Origin: Asparagopsis taxiformis
Lineage: Eukaryota; Rhodophyta; Florideophyceae; Bonnemaisoniales; Bonnemaisoniaceae
Reading direction: 5' to 3'
Length of the DNA stretch: 64,000 bases
NCBI GenBank assembly: GCA_030407315.1
Contig: JALQPE010001902.1
Location: 146,305-210,304 of the forward strand
In this document: one piece after another, positions 50,374 to 62,840 of the stretch
Position numbering within the stretch: the stretch's first letter is position 1
Layout: every line of letters starts with the position of its first letter
Translations under genes and position numbers: made by a program
Notes under the pieces: generated by a model
The model's input: the letters and a program-made list of their open reading frames with translations, nothing else
Told to the model about the DNA's origin: nothing
Databases searched by the model: none

Positions 50374-50920
50374 GTGCAATTTAGAAGTCGCGTCTGCACG
50401 CGACTATGCGCTCAGCCGACAGCATGCGCAACATCAGACGCTGGTGACAACAAGCAGGAAGAACGTGATCCGTACGTTCTGAACGAGGAGCTTGCAATTG
50501 CTGGTGAATTTCCCCCCGAGATCCCCTGGCTGAACAAAGTGGTTTTGACGGGTCGGCTGGAACGCGACCCGGAATTGAAGCAAATGAGGCCAGATTTCAA
50601 TGTATGCAAGTTCTCGATGGCGGTGGAGAATACGTGGGATCCTGATTGGGGGCCTGATCAGGAGAGGAATAGTTGGTATGATGTGAAGCTCTGGGCCCAG
50701 AGCTCCACGTCATACCAACTATTCCTCTGGGTCTCCGGGTGACAGAGCTGCGTCGACAGCGAAGAAGGGGCTCCGAGTTGGTATTTCAGGCGGAATTGGT
50801 ATCAATTCATGGACTAGTGCCGATGGTGAAACAAGGACCAATATTGTAGTTACAGCTGAGTCGTTTGAAATTCTGCAGTCGCGGTCGGAGCCGTCCCCTG
50901 GCCTCTCCAATGGTTCTTAG
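50374..50920 (+). pseudogene. Organellar-type single-stranded DNA-binding protein, split by a palindrome
   Basis: The frame is open from before 50374. The leader is poorly conserved and could be a transit peptide, but I see no clear ATG. The OB fold is plain: WLNKVVLTGRLERDPELKQM, FNVCKFSMAVENTW, SWYDVKLW, all matching bacterial/mitochondrial SSB strands 1-4. Directly after the last of these a 33-nt inverted copy of the preceding sequence intervenes. SSB coding then resumes in another frame with GDRAASTAKKGLRVGISGG and TRTNIVVTAESFEIL, ending in TAG at 50918-50920. Such SSBs coat single strands during organelle DNA replication. This copy is broken, unless the palindrome is an assembly artefact. 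Confidence 0.8.
50663..50728. repeat. 66-nt near-perfect palindrome inside the SSB gene
   Basis: Arms of 33 nt meet at GGG/CCC (50695/50696), with two mismatches. The sequence resumes after the right arm with CTCTGGG, the same heptamer that ends the left arm. This is the footprint expected of a template-switch or snap-back event. Confidence 0.9.
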
Positions 50921-51740
50921 CGCAGTAGAAGGGACGCGTACCATCGCAATTACAACGAAAGCCGGGTAGAGCCTGATAACAAGCTAAATGACCTGCAATT
51001 CTAACTATTTTGTTCCAAGCCAAACCAAAATATAATAAAGCCTATGGAAACTGTCAACCAAGTTAGCTATAGCTAACTTGTTATAACAAAAGTGAATTGA
51101 TAGAGACTGTTTAAACTTTAGTGTTGGACTCGCTCGTAATACAGCAGGTAAGCCTCGCTGTTCAGAACACCATTCCATAGTCTGTTACGCATTGTGATAT
51201 TGAGTACAATTCCTTCACATTCTTTGGCAGCCGTGTATATGTATAACACGCAGCGCGGGGAGAGAAGTGTCCTCAAGACGAGCTGCTGACGTTCGAAAGT
51301 GGAATTGTGTCATTTGTAAACATATCAACGGTCAATGAACCGTTTCTCTGGGCATCTACGAAAGCAGCACAGTGTAGTACTTATGCAAGGTATTTATTGT
51401 CTTTATTCTCATTGAAGTCTTTACAATCGATAGAACTAATACATAAACTCCCCTAAATTAATCTAAGCCTCAAACTGTGGCTGGAACTGACAACGTGCAG
51501 CGGCAGTGATTCATTCAAAATGTTGGAAAGTTGATCCTATCGTGTGAATGTGTGACACAAATCATCGTTCCCATCTGAGTGCGGTCTATCTGCTCTCCTC
51601 TAGAACTTATACTCCCTCGTACTAACTTCCCTGCATCCAACTATCAGTAAAGCTCCCGCACAATTACTATAGTCGTATACTACACACCATTCCAATATTT
51701 ATCTTCACATTAACACTATGCCCCTTATTTCCTCTCAAGT
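50921..51740. other. Gene-free region with a 20-nt palindrome
   Basis: AAGTTAGCTATAGCTAACTT occurs at 51060-51079. Nothing else is recognised; the composition is AT-rich. Confidence 0.45.
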
Positions 51741-52120
51741 CCACTCCACCAGACAGTGTTGTGAACCAATGCACGGTACTACCCGCAGACAATACAATTT
51801 GCTATCTACACTTCTGTCTACAGATTTCCCCAGACAGTGCAGTAATACAATACAATGCACTGCCTCAGACAGTAAAATGTACTGTCTGCACATACTGTCT
51901 GGCGGCAACACTTCCGGACAGTAAAATTTACTGTTCTGGACAGTAAATTTTACTGTTTTTGGTACTGTCCAGATTTCGTGCCAGTTTATTGCTGCAGCAG
52001 TATTCTGAAATTTCCAGACAGTAAATTTTACTGTCTCCGCGCACTGTCTTGGCCAGACAGTAATTTTTACTGTCTCAGACAGTAAATTTACTGTCTTTTT
52101 CCATTCCCAACACCGTAGTG
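51741..52120. repeat. CACTA-type right end with ACAGTAAATTTACTGTC subterminal repeats
   Basis: A dense run of CAGACAGTAAA and TTTACTGTCTG dyads ends at 52120 with AACACCGTAGTG, the complement of the CACTACGGTGTT ends at 36014 and 42504. It marks the right boundary of an inserted element whose left partner is one of those two, or is lost. Confidence 0.75.
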
Positions 52121-52494
52121 CGCGGCCTGCGCACGTATCGCGCTGAATTGAAGCACACCCGCGTGGTGGAATTGGACACTGCATTCGTTGCAGGGAAACG
52201 CCTAAGCGAGGCATTGACGTACGACGCCAACGGGCGGGCCGCGATGATTACGAAAGAGCCGGAGCGCACGCGCGCGCTCCGGCGCCGTGGCGATTCGATC
52301 AGCCAACCGGGCCGCGTACGTTTAAACGAGATTTTTCGGGACAACTGCCACGTCCGCAGTTGTACCCGAAAAGGCGCCACAGCCCCGTGTCTCAGGCGCG
52401 TCCTGAAGGGCCTCGCGTGGCCGGGACGTCCACGTGTGGGGGTGGGGCTGTGTAGTATACGTGGCAATTCCGAAATTGCAAATATTTACGTTTT
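52121..52494 (+). other. Coding-like fragment of unknown identity between two element ends
   Basis: A frame runs through RAELKHTRVVELDTAFVAGKR and RLNEIFRDNC, with coding-like composition and higher GC than its surroundings. It is cut on the left by the CACTA end at 52120 and on the right by the repeat at 52495. Two imperfect hairpins are present (about 52259-52282 and 52335-52380). The family is not recognised. Confidence 0.35.
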
Positions 52495-54130
52495 TCGTCT
52501 GTGTTCTCGGAAATGGACGCGGACGTCCACAACCTCTAGTACACCTAGTATTACTAGGCGGACGTCCATGTTCTCCAGTATTTTTGGATGCCCGCCTAGA
52601 ACCGGACGTCCATGCGGTCTAGTACGTCTAGTATTACTAGGACGACATTCATTGTTTCTAGTACCACGGATGTCCCCCTCGGGATGGACTTCCGCCATGT
52701 CTATGTCAACCTAGGACGGGCGCCGGTTCAGAAATTCAAAAATTTCGACCCCAGAAATTTCTGCCGCCTTGCTCGACATGGATGTCCGCATCCATCACGG
52801 CGACCACTCTATTTTTCCTTGTCGGTCGACTCCAATTTCGTCTTTAATTTTTCATCCTCTCGCTCACACCCCCTTCCAGTTGGTGCTCACCTCCCCCGTA
52901 CTGTACCTCAAACACCCCCAATACCACTCTAGAACGCATTTTCAGCTACCTATCTCCGCTTCCACGGTGCACACCTCCATTCCATACCTACTTTTCTGCT
53001 CTACCGTACAGATTTCTTATAACCAGTCCTCATACTACCTCAGAATAGGGAAAAACATCCCCTATCCCCTCGACCATGCTCTCCCCCATCACCTTTGCAA
53101 CGTATTGTTCTTCAATACCCTCTCTCCTCTACCTTCAACCCCTCTCCTTCGCCCTCTCCACAAACTTCCCCTGCAGCTTACTCTTCGACCTGCTCCACCC
53201 CTCCCTCCCTCACCTGCTACATGCCCCCACGCCATCCGCATCTTCGATACCGTATACACCACCACCACCACCACCGGCCCACGCTCCCGCTCCCCCGCCG
53301 TCTCCCCAGAAACCTCCCCGCTCTGAACCACATATCAACCCCCCACTTCGCACCCATCCTCCCACTCTCCTCCCTCCCCAAATACAATAACCCTCTTCTT
53401 CCCCATCACATCCCCACTCACCACAGCCAGAACAGACGCCACCCCCCTTCCCACCTCTTTCTCCTCACTTTCCTAAAACCCCCTCCTCTCGGGGCCTTCA
53501 ACCGCACCCTCCTACGGTCCCACCTAAACACCTCCTCCGCCCTCACTACCCCAACACCCCGCAGCGTCTCCCCAATCCCCATAATATGCTTGTCGGCACT
53601 CCTCTCCGAATCACACTCCAATCTAAACCCGCACTCCGTACATTTCCACTTCCCCCTGTACCATCCCATCCCAAGATTCCATCCACCCCCCACAGAACAC
53701 ATCCTCATACCACAGAAGAATTTTCTTCCTCATACCTCATCCTTAAAACCTCCATCTCTTCCATGTAAATTTCGATGTAAATATTTTCTCCACTATGCAA
53801 ACTCATACATGTATGAGCGTATGCATTTCCGCTTCGTCAACCCTGAATATTTGTATTCATGTATTCATAAAATGGAGCCACCCACATCCCTATCCCGTTC
53901 TGTAAGCTTTACAAACCACCAGACGCATACTCCACAACTATACAACAAACACTACTCGCTATTTCAGACGACGCGGTACACAAGTAGCGTAGTCTCAACC
54001 TTCCGTGACGCCTTCCCTGATGCGTACAAGTGCGAAACACGTCTAGACGTATATCACAAGTGAGCGCGGGAATTTTCGGCACAGGAGATGCTGGGCCACC
54101 AAATTGATTTTTCGGAAATTTTAGAATTTC
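52495..54130. repeat. 1.6-kb repeat X, copy 2
   Basis: Same orientation and order as 14401-16040, with small gaps (for example in the pyrimidine-rich zone near 53190). It carries the same C/T-rich plus strand at about 52810-53760 and the same lead-in to a hairpin module. Frames across the tract are compositional. Confidence 0.8.
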
Positions 54131-56100
54131 TGGGCTGGCCAGCAATGCAATCGAGCTGGACATCCACCGGACGTCCATTTCAGGTTGATCGTGAGAGAGT
54201 AGGGCGGGACCATGATGAAACAAGGACCAAGACCTGTCCCTGACGTGTTGAGCCTGAAATCGACCCTTCGTAAGACGCGATTTTGGCTTACAGTTAGTGC
54301 TTACCGAAGCCAGTGACGGCCCCGGCCGGGGCAGCAGCCGGTTCCTGGGGCCGTTGTGGCCAAATTAGACACCTTGATTTGAATTGAAATTTGGGCTATT
54401 CTCAAAAACATGCACATGTGAACATGTTTTTGAGATGGGGGTCTGCCGTACGGCACAATCGACCGGCCCAAATCGATGATTTTTCACAATTTTTTTCTGC
54501 CCGAAATTTTAGAATTTCTGGGCTCGCCAGCAATGCAATTGAGCCGGACATCCACCAGACGTCCATTCTGGGTTGTTCGTATGCTGCTCACATCTACGCA
54601 TTACAGCAACCACGCAGGCGGGCCCACTGCTCATACGAAGTGCACGTAGCATGTGCAGCATGATGGATGAGCAGTGTTTGTCGTGAGAAAGTGGGGTGGG
54701 AGCATGTCGAAACAAGGACCAAAACTTCGCCCTGGCGTATTGAGCCTGAGCCTGGAATCGATCCTTCGTGACATGTGGCTTTGCTTACAGTTGGTGCTTA
54801 CAGAAGCCAGTGACGGCCCCGCCGGGGCAGCAGCCGGTTCCTGGGGCCGTTGTGGCCAAATTAGACACCTTGATTTGAATTGAAATTTGGGCTATTCTCA
54901 AAAACATGCACATGTGAACATGTTTTTGAGATGGGGGTGTGCCGTACGGCACTTTCGACCGCCCAAATCGATATAATTTTGCAATTTTTTTCTGACTGAA
55001 ATTTTAGAATTTCTGGGCTCGCCAGCAATGCAATTGAGCTGGACATTCACCGGACGTCCATTTCAGGTTGGTTGAGTATTGCACATGGATACAGTTTTGC
55101 AGCTATTTCTCAGCCCAACATTTTAGAATTTCAGGGCTGACCAGCAATGTAACCGAGCCGGACTTCCACTGGACGTCCATTTCAAGTTAGGCTAGTGCTG
55201 CATATTTGCTCGCATCGCAGCAACTAAGCAAGTGTTGACAGCACCGAGATGCCATGCAGACAAGGGGGAATCGGCTGCAAACGGCTTCCCTGGTCGGCGG
55301 CTGGATGTCTGGATGTGAATGGCTGCAAGCATGGAAATCTTGCTACCGCACAGCGCATACACACTGCAGCAGCACATCACTGACGCATGCGAAAGTTGGG
55401 TGCTGCAGTGCGTGGTTGTTTGTGTGTTTGTGTGTTTGTGTGTGTATGACGAACCTTGTGGTATCCCTAGGCGTGCACTGGTTCAAAAAGTTTGGACTGC
55501 CCCATCGGTCGTACTTTGGCGCATTTACATGCATCGGAGAACGACCAAGGAGGTAGAGCAGCAATCGCTGTTGGCTGAGCGTCCAAACTGGAGGGCTTGG
55601 GGCAATGGTTCTATAGCAGTCATTTATAGGACGCCCACCGTTGATGACTGAGATCCACGGTGGGTTTAGTATTCATGGTGTTGTCCTGCATTGGCGGACG
55701 TCGAAGACGAGTACTTCCAGTGAGCGTCCAAGGTGAACAGCTCAGCAGAGGATTATGATGTGGATGTGAAGGCATGGATGAGGCCAGCAGGAACGTTTCT
55801 GCAAGATGGGCGTGAGTGGGTAAGTGAGCGGGGAGGGGCCGCTCGGGGCGCTTGGTAGCTTCTGGGGCCGTTGTGGCCAAATTAGAATCAAGCCTATGTC
55901 CGGCGGACGTCCTGAATTGCTTTATTTTTTGGGCTATTCTCAAAAACATGCACATGTGAACATGTTTTTGAGATGGGGGTGTGCCGTACGGCACTTTCGA
56001 CCGCCCAAATCGATGTATTTTTGCATTTTTTTTCTGACTGAAATTTTAGAATTTCTGGGCTCGCCAGCAATGCAATTGCGCTGGTCATTCACCGGACGTC
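53938..56100. repeat. Large inverted repeat, left arm (2.16 kb), with three hairpin modules
   Basis: It pairs with 58725-60890; coordinates sum to about 114826. Cores of the CATG hairpin and GTGCCGTACGGCAC are at about 54400 (one base changed to CTGCC), 54896 and 55939. The inner 900 bp of the arms are almost identical, and the outer part differs more. Confidence 0.85.
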
Positions 56101-58724
56101 TATATGCGCTCAAGCGATTGCTGTCTGCTTCAAATACCTGAGACATTATTGCCCCACACGACATAAAGTCCCCCAACATGCGACGCCCATCAAACATAAA
56201 CATTTTCATGCTCTTACTACATTCTAGTCGCACACATACATCCATCTTCAAACAAAAAATGTCATTTAAACACCACCAGTCCCGCTTCATCGTACGCCAA
56301 TACCGCCCAGTCACCCAGCAGACAAGCTAGCCGTGCAGAAAATAAGCACTGCCATCTACGTCGGAAACGACTGGATCTCATCATCGCTCTCAGCATTTCC
56401 AACAAGCCCGACATGTTTCCCCTACGTCACCCTGCGAAACGATACCATTGTATACTTCTGCATTCTCCGTCAATTGCATTCATTCAATCTGCGCAATGAA
56501 TTCTTCAATCTCGAAGCCGGCCGGGTTTTCTGCCCATCCTGCAATAAGGGCATTGGAGAAAGTTCTCTAGCAATGGCCACTAAAGCCTTGATACAACTAC
56601 ACGGTGCTGATTGCTTCTATCGCTTCCTCAAATCTGTCGACATTTACAAGATACCATCCATCCGACACATTTCCAAACTAAACTAGACTGTTCATTGACA
56701 AACTCGTGTGTAGCCCCATTTAGACCACTCACCACTGGTATCTACTGAGTCACCGCGCACTGCCCTGGTGCTCCCTCCTGAATTCGCTTGGGCTGTCTCA
56801 ATACATTCCGTACTATGCCTATGAAGCAGTCCCGTTATGGATCAGCGTTCTGCGTGTTCAGCACATCATCCCCACGTTACCAGAGCTGCAATTTCTCAGC
56901 GGTACGGGTATCATCAATCCTTAGCACAGATGTGATACAGCAGCCGATGCAGGTCAATTTCTAGACTCGTAATTTTGCACTCAAGAAGGGAGATCGGTAT
57001 GGAAATTGTCCAGGCATAACAAACCGCCTGTCCTGCTCTCCTGCAGAGCAAGCTCCATCGATCCAGTCGATCAGGAACCTGACGACATGTAGTCGGCGTT
57101 CGTTCCGGACGCGGAAAGGGCAAATTTTTGTGTGGCGTTTGCAGATTCAGTCGCAACGGGAAGCGATGAAACTTTCCGCATGGCGTTTGACTGCGGTTTA
57201 TCTGAGACAGACATCGAGCGATCGGTGTTTCTGTCCAGATGAAGCTGGAGATCAATGCCGTATTTGAGCTGATAATTGGAGCAAAGATTTGAAACAAATT
57301 TTCTGTGCAAATTTACGACGCGACACGGCGGAGGGTGGATAACTCAACGTTAGATGTTATTGGTTGAGCCAACATTACAAGACCGTACCGACGACACGCG
57401 CAATCATTGATTTTTCGCTCATTGCTTAGAGAGCAAAACTGTCCAATGGTCGTATCAAGTTAGACCAGCACATATTTCCGCAACATCTTGGTGGAACGAA
57501 GTCGGTGCTCACGAAAGCCTGAGAGCTGCCTTGAGTCGAGGATTTTGTACGCCGCCTTATCCGTGGTAGTTTCATACTGCGTTGTTTCACCGTTGGACTT
57601 GTGCCACGCACACTTGGATCTCTCTCCATACGTACGTGTAGATAAGATGTGAATTGAGCTACAATAGCATACCAAACTGGAAACCAGTATCTACATGCTT
57701 TGTGAGAATATAATGCCTCTTCCTCGAGAAAAGGCCTCCTTCGGAATACTAGATTTCATTCAACCATATCCATCCATCTCTCATCGCTTCAGCATGAAAT
57801 CATCACCATTCCATCCATCGCAACGTTCGTCTCTATCCAAACACTACTCTCCACACATCTCCCCGATCTTTCAGTCCGACCGTACCCGGCGGCGGCCGAG
57901 AGAAACGTACTGGCCATTGTTAAAAGTATCTACGAAGGCAATGAGCGCATATATTAAATCATTCTCTATGTGAACACAGACCCTAATTGCCTCTCGTTTG
58001 TGGCAGAAATGAAACAAACACAAAGACTGCAACTCGTCCATGCGAGAAGCAAAAGCTACAGATTTTTAGCAAGTATCGATAGCTACAAAGAACCACTGCA
58101 ACGTTTATTCTAGACTTGTATACATTTTCAGTAGCACTTACATTACCATACACGAATAGTATTGCATTAAAGATTTTTATGAGAATGACAGGGGTCAGCG
58201 GCCGGGTTCCCTCCAGCTCAGCTTGGCTCAGCTCCGGATGCAGATGTGGTGAAGGGAAGAGAGAAAAGTCAGATATTCTACCATGATCTGATTTGATTTG
58301 CAATCCGAGAACTTCTTGACTCCCAAAAGGTGTAAACAGTATCCCTGCATATTGGCATCGACCAAAAGAACTGCAGCACTAACTCAATTTTCATTGCAGA
58401 GATCAGCACAACGTATTCGTCTTGAGTGCCACAAGTTGCAATTAGATGGCGCTGACTCGAAGCTAGGAGAGTTGGTAGTTGTGACGAGTCGGCGTCTTCG
58501 GTTTGATCGCTCGTGTAAATATCCAAGCAAAATGGCAGGCAAGGAGATACAAAGCCACGCAACAATCAAGCTTACCACATTCCCCAGCCAGAATCACCAT
58601 AGAAATCCTTGCAGTCTGCATCACACAGATCATCTTACGCAGTGCGTGCTGCCCAGGTCGTTATTCGGCCCTATCCAGAAACACTTTCAGGCCTAGTGCA
58701 ACCAGTAGATCTGAAATGGAAATG
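56101..58724. other. 2.6-kb loop of the large inverted repeat; no recognised gene
   Basis: Several frames of 60-127 codons exist on both strands. The best coding-like one, 56333-56686 plus, contains FCPSCNKGIG and a regular C-terminal part (KALIQLHGADCFYRFLKSVDIY), but its nominal start is GTG and no family is recognised. By analogy with 22445-29231 this loop is where cargo would sit. Confidence 0.35.
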
Positions 58725-60890
58725 GACGTCCGGTGAATGACCAGCGCAATTGCATTGCTGGCGAGCCCAGAAATTCTAAAATTTCAGTCAGAAAAAAAAT
58801 GCAAAAATACATCGATTTGGGCGGTCGAAAGTGCCGTACGGCACACCCCCATCTCAAAAACATGTTCACATGTGCATGTTTTTGAGAATAGCCCAAAAAA
58901 TAAAGCAATTCAGGACGTCCGCCGGACATAGGCTTGATTCTAATTTGGCCAAACGGCCCCAGAAGCTACCAAGCGCCCCGAGCGGCCCCTCCCCGCTCAC
59001 TTACCCACTCACGCCCATCTTGCAGAAACGTTCCTGCTGGCCTCATCCATGCCTTCACATCCACATCATAATCCTCTGCTGAGCTGTTCACCTTGGACGC
59101 TCACTGGAAGTACTCGTCTTCGACGTCCGCCAATGCAGGACAACACCATGAATACTAAACCCACCGTGGATCTCAGTCATCAACGGTGGGCGTCCTATAA
59201 ATGACTGCTATAGAACCATTGCCCCAAGCCCTCCAGTTTGGACGCTCAGCCAACAGCGATTGCTGCTCTACCTCCTTGGTCGTTCTCCGATGCATGTAAA
59301 TGCGCCAAAGTACGACCGATGGGGCAGTCCAAACTTTTTGAACCAGTGCACGCCTAGGGATACCACAAGGTTCGTCATACACACACAAACACACAAACAC
59401 ACAAACAACCACGCACTGCAGCACCCAACTTTCGCATGCGTCAGTGATGTGCTGCTGCAGTGTGTATGCGCTGTGCGGTAGCAAGATTTCCATGCTTGCA
59501 GCCATTCACATCCAGACATCCAGCCGCCGACCAGGGAAGCCGTTTGCAGCCGATTCCCCCTTGTCTGCATGGCATCTCGGTGCTGTCAACACTTGCTTAG
59601 TTGCTGCGATGCGAGCAAATATGCAGCACTAGCCTAACTTGAAATGGACGTCCAGTGGAAGTCCGGCTCGGTTACATTGCTGGTCAGCCCTGAAATTCTA
59701 AAATGTTGGGCTGAGAAATAGCTGCAAAACTGTATCCATGTGCAATACTCAACCAACCTGAAATGGACGTCCGGTGAATGTCCAGCTCAATTGCATTGCT
59801 GGCGAGCCCAGAAATTCTAAAATTTCAGTCAGAAAAAAATTGCAAAATTATATCGATTTGGGCGGTCGAAAGTGCCGTACGGCACACCCCCATCTCAAAA
59901 ACATGTTCACATGTGCATGTTTTTGAGAATAGCCCAAATTTCAATTCAAATCAAGGTGTCTAATTTGGCCACAACGGCCCCAGGAACCGGCTGCTGCCCC
60001 GGCCGGGGCCGTCACTGGCTTCTGTAAGCACCAACTGTAAGCAAAGCCACATCTCACGAAGGGTCGATTCCAGGCTTCAAGCCCAAGTTATGCTAGGGAG
60101 ACATCTTTTTCCCTGTTTCATCATGGTCCCACCTTACATCCTCACGACAAACAACACTCACACATCACGTTACTCATATTCCGTGCACTTTGTATGAGTA
60201 GTGAGCCCGCCTGCTTAGTTGCTGCAATGCATGGATGTGGGCAGCACACGACCAACCTGAAATGGACGTCCTGTGGATGTCCAGCTCGATTGCACTGCTG
60301 GCCAGCCCAGAAATTCTAAAATTTCGGGCAGAAAAAAATTGTGAAAAATCATCGATTTGGGCGGGTCGATTGTGCCGTACGGCAGACCCCCATCTCAAAA
60401 ACATGTTCACATGTGCATGTTTTTGAGAATAGCCCAAATTTCAATTCAAATCAAGGTGTCTAATTTGGCCACAACGGCCCCAGGAACCGGCTGCTGCCCC
60501 GACCGGGGTCATCACTGGCTTCTGTAAGCACTAACTGTAAGCCAAAATCGCGTCTTACGAAGGGTCGATTTCAGGCTCAACACGTCAGGGACAGGTCTTG
60601 GTCCTTGTTTCATCATGGTCCCGCCCTACTCTCTCACGATCAACCTGAAATGGACGTCCGGTGGATGTCCAGCTCGATTGCATTGCTGGCCAGCCCAGAA
60701 ATTCTAAAATTTCCGAAAAATCAATTTGGTGGCTCAGCATCTCCTGTGCAGAAAACTCTCGCACTCATTTCTGATATACGTTTTGACGTGTTTTTTACTT
60801 TTAAGCATCAGGAAAGGCGTTACGGAAAATTGGGACTACGCCACTTGTGAGCCGCGTCGTCTGAGATAGCGAGTAGAGTTTGTTGTATAG
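58725..60890. repeat. Large inverted repeat, right arm, three hairpin modules in minus orientation
   Basis: Mirror of 53938-56100. Cores are at about 58857, 59898 and 60399. It ends near 60890, where similarity to the TGTTGTATAGT word of the left arm stops. Confidence 0.85.
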
Positions 60891-60949
60891 TATTTATATT
60901 GTACTCCAAATGTGCGTTCGAGACCTCGTTTGTAATGTTCTCGTGGTTT

Positions 60950-61365
60950 TGTGGGTATCAGTTTTGTGCTCACTTCTGGCAGCCCAATGGTGGAATGTGC
61001 CTGAGCGATCAATCATCACCGCTAGGTCACACATTTTGCTGGCAACGTGCGCTTGGAAGGATGAATGACCGCCGTGGGAGATGGATTTTCAATTAATTCA
61101 TTTGAAATAATAAAATTATATTAATTGCGAACTTCATGGAATAAGTTTGTGCTTTACAGTGGATATTACAGGGATCATTTAAGGGAAGCAAATGGATTGT
61201 GATATATATGATTATACCATTCCGATGTTCTCGATCCGGATCTCATCATTCGGGAGTTCAGAGACCATGGCTTGGGCCATTATTAATCTCAATACCGGCG
61301 ATGATATGGAGTATGCACAGCAGGACTTAAGCTGACGTTGAAAGCTGTCCAGTCGACGCCGCAGG
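60950..61365 (+). repeat. Repeat R leader, copy 2
   Basis: Direct copy of 34930-35376, with many small differences. The short frame from the ATG at about 61267 (MAWAIINLNTGDDMEYAQQD) stops after 22 codons, where copy 1 runs for 41. Confidence 0.6.
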
Positions 61366-61539
61366 TTAACCTGTGGAATTCCACTTCTCCGCCGTCACTG
61401 GCTGAGGTTCTTTGGTCGTGTTTCCTTTGTTTGGTGTAGAGGATAGAACGACGGTGAGTATGCCAGTTTGGAGAGTATGCAGCGAGGGAAGCGTGTGTTT
61501 TGAGTCGTACTGTTGTCGTTGATGCGATATTGATTCATT

Positions 61540-62840
61540 AGAAGCTTCGTGAGTCATGGTTTGCATGTTGTGAACCATGGGAGGCAGGTAAGTAAGTGAG
61601 TCTCGCGGGTGTGCAATAAGGGATGCATGGGTTTTTAGTCTGACTGTTCTGGTTCATTTTGATGTTGTATAGGTGGTGCAGGAATAGTGATGAAGTAAGG
61701 TAAGTTTCATTGAGCTGAAAGACGGGTTTCGCGATGAAATGGAATGCTGACTACATTTTTTCGTTGCACGATTTGTGAATTATTGGTTGTATTGTTTGTA
61801 TGATGCAACGAGATGAAGAGGTTAAGTGCGTCCTGAGGGTATGAAGCGAGGGAAGTGTTTGTTTTAAATTGTGACTGTCGTCTTTTATGCAATATTTATT
61901 TATTGGGAGCTTAGTGAGTCATGGTGCATATTTGCTGAAGGGTGGAAGGGAGGTAGGTGAGCATTTGAGGGGTGCAGTGAGTGGAATGTGGGTTTTGAGT
62001 CTGACTGCTGTGGTTGATGTTGATTTTGTGTAGGTGATTCTGGAATGGTGATGACGGAAGGTAAGTTACATTGAGCGCCTAGTTAAGTTGCGCGAAGATA
62101 TGGAATGCTGACTACATTTTTTTGTACAATTTTTGACTTATGGTTTCTATTGTGTGCAGGATACAACGAGGGTAAGTGAGTTCTGAGGGTATGCAGCGAG
62201 GGAAGCATGGGTTTTCAGTCCGACTGTTGTTGTTGATTTCGATTTTTTGTAGGTGATGCAGGAATGGTGATGACGGAAGGTAAGTTGCATTTAGCGCGCA
62301 GTCCGGTGGTGCGAAGATGCGGAATGTTGACTTCATTTGTTGGTTGTGAGATTTTCGACTTTTGGTATGTATTGTGTGTAGAATGAAACGAGAGTAAGTG
62401 AGTTCTGAGGGTATGCATCGAGAGAAGTGTTTGTTTCGAATCTGACTATTGCAGTTAATGCGATATTTATTCATTGGAAGCTTATCCAGTCATGGTGCGT
62501 ATTGTGTCGAGCGAAGGAAAGTGCGGAAGTTTTGAGAGTATGCTGAGAGGGACATGTGGGTTTTGAGTCCGACTGTTGTGGTTGATTTCGATTTTATGCA
62601 GGTGATGCTGGAATGGTGATGACAGAAGGTAAGTTTCATTGAGCGCCAAGACTTGTTTTGCGAAGATATGGACTGCTGACTTTGATTATTCATTGCAAGG
62701 TTTTTGGATCATGGTTTGTATTGTGTGTAGGATGGATGAGAGGTAAGTAAGGGATTTTCTAAGATATCTGGCGTGGTAAGCGTTGCTTTTGAATCTGACT
62801 GTTGGGGTTGATGTTGTGTATGTGATGCAGGAGTGGTGAA
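61540..62840 (+). repeat. Microexon-like cassette array, copy 2
   Basis: 27-nt cassette A occurs at 62034-62060, 62253-62279 and 62602-62628 (GTGATGCAGGAATGGTGATG core). 12-nt cassette B occurs at 62160-62171, 62382-62393 and 62731-62742. Each follows a T-rich acceptor ending TAG or CAG and is followed by GTAAGT. Intervening stretches are about 80-100 nt and contain CTGAC-like branch words (for example 62108-62112). A third, more variable cassette occurs near 61585, 61935 and 62510. All of A and B here are multiples of three. This is either an array of real microexons or a satellite that evolved from one. Confidence 0.6.

Noticed and set aside
36014..52120. A single 16-kb CACTA element from 36014 to 52120
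   Set aside because: The ends match, but flanking triplets differ and another left-type end lies at 42504, so the pairing of ends cannot be decided from this window.
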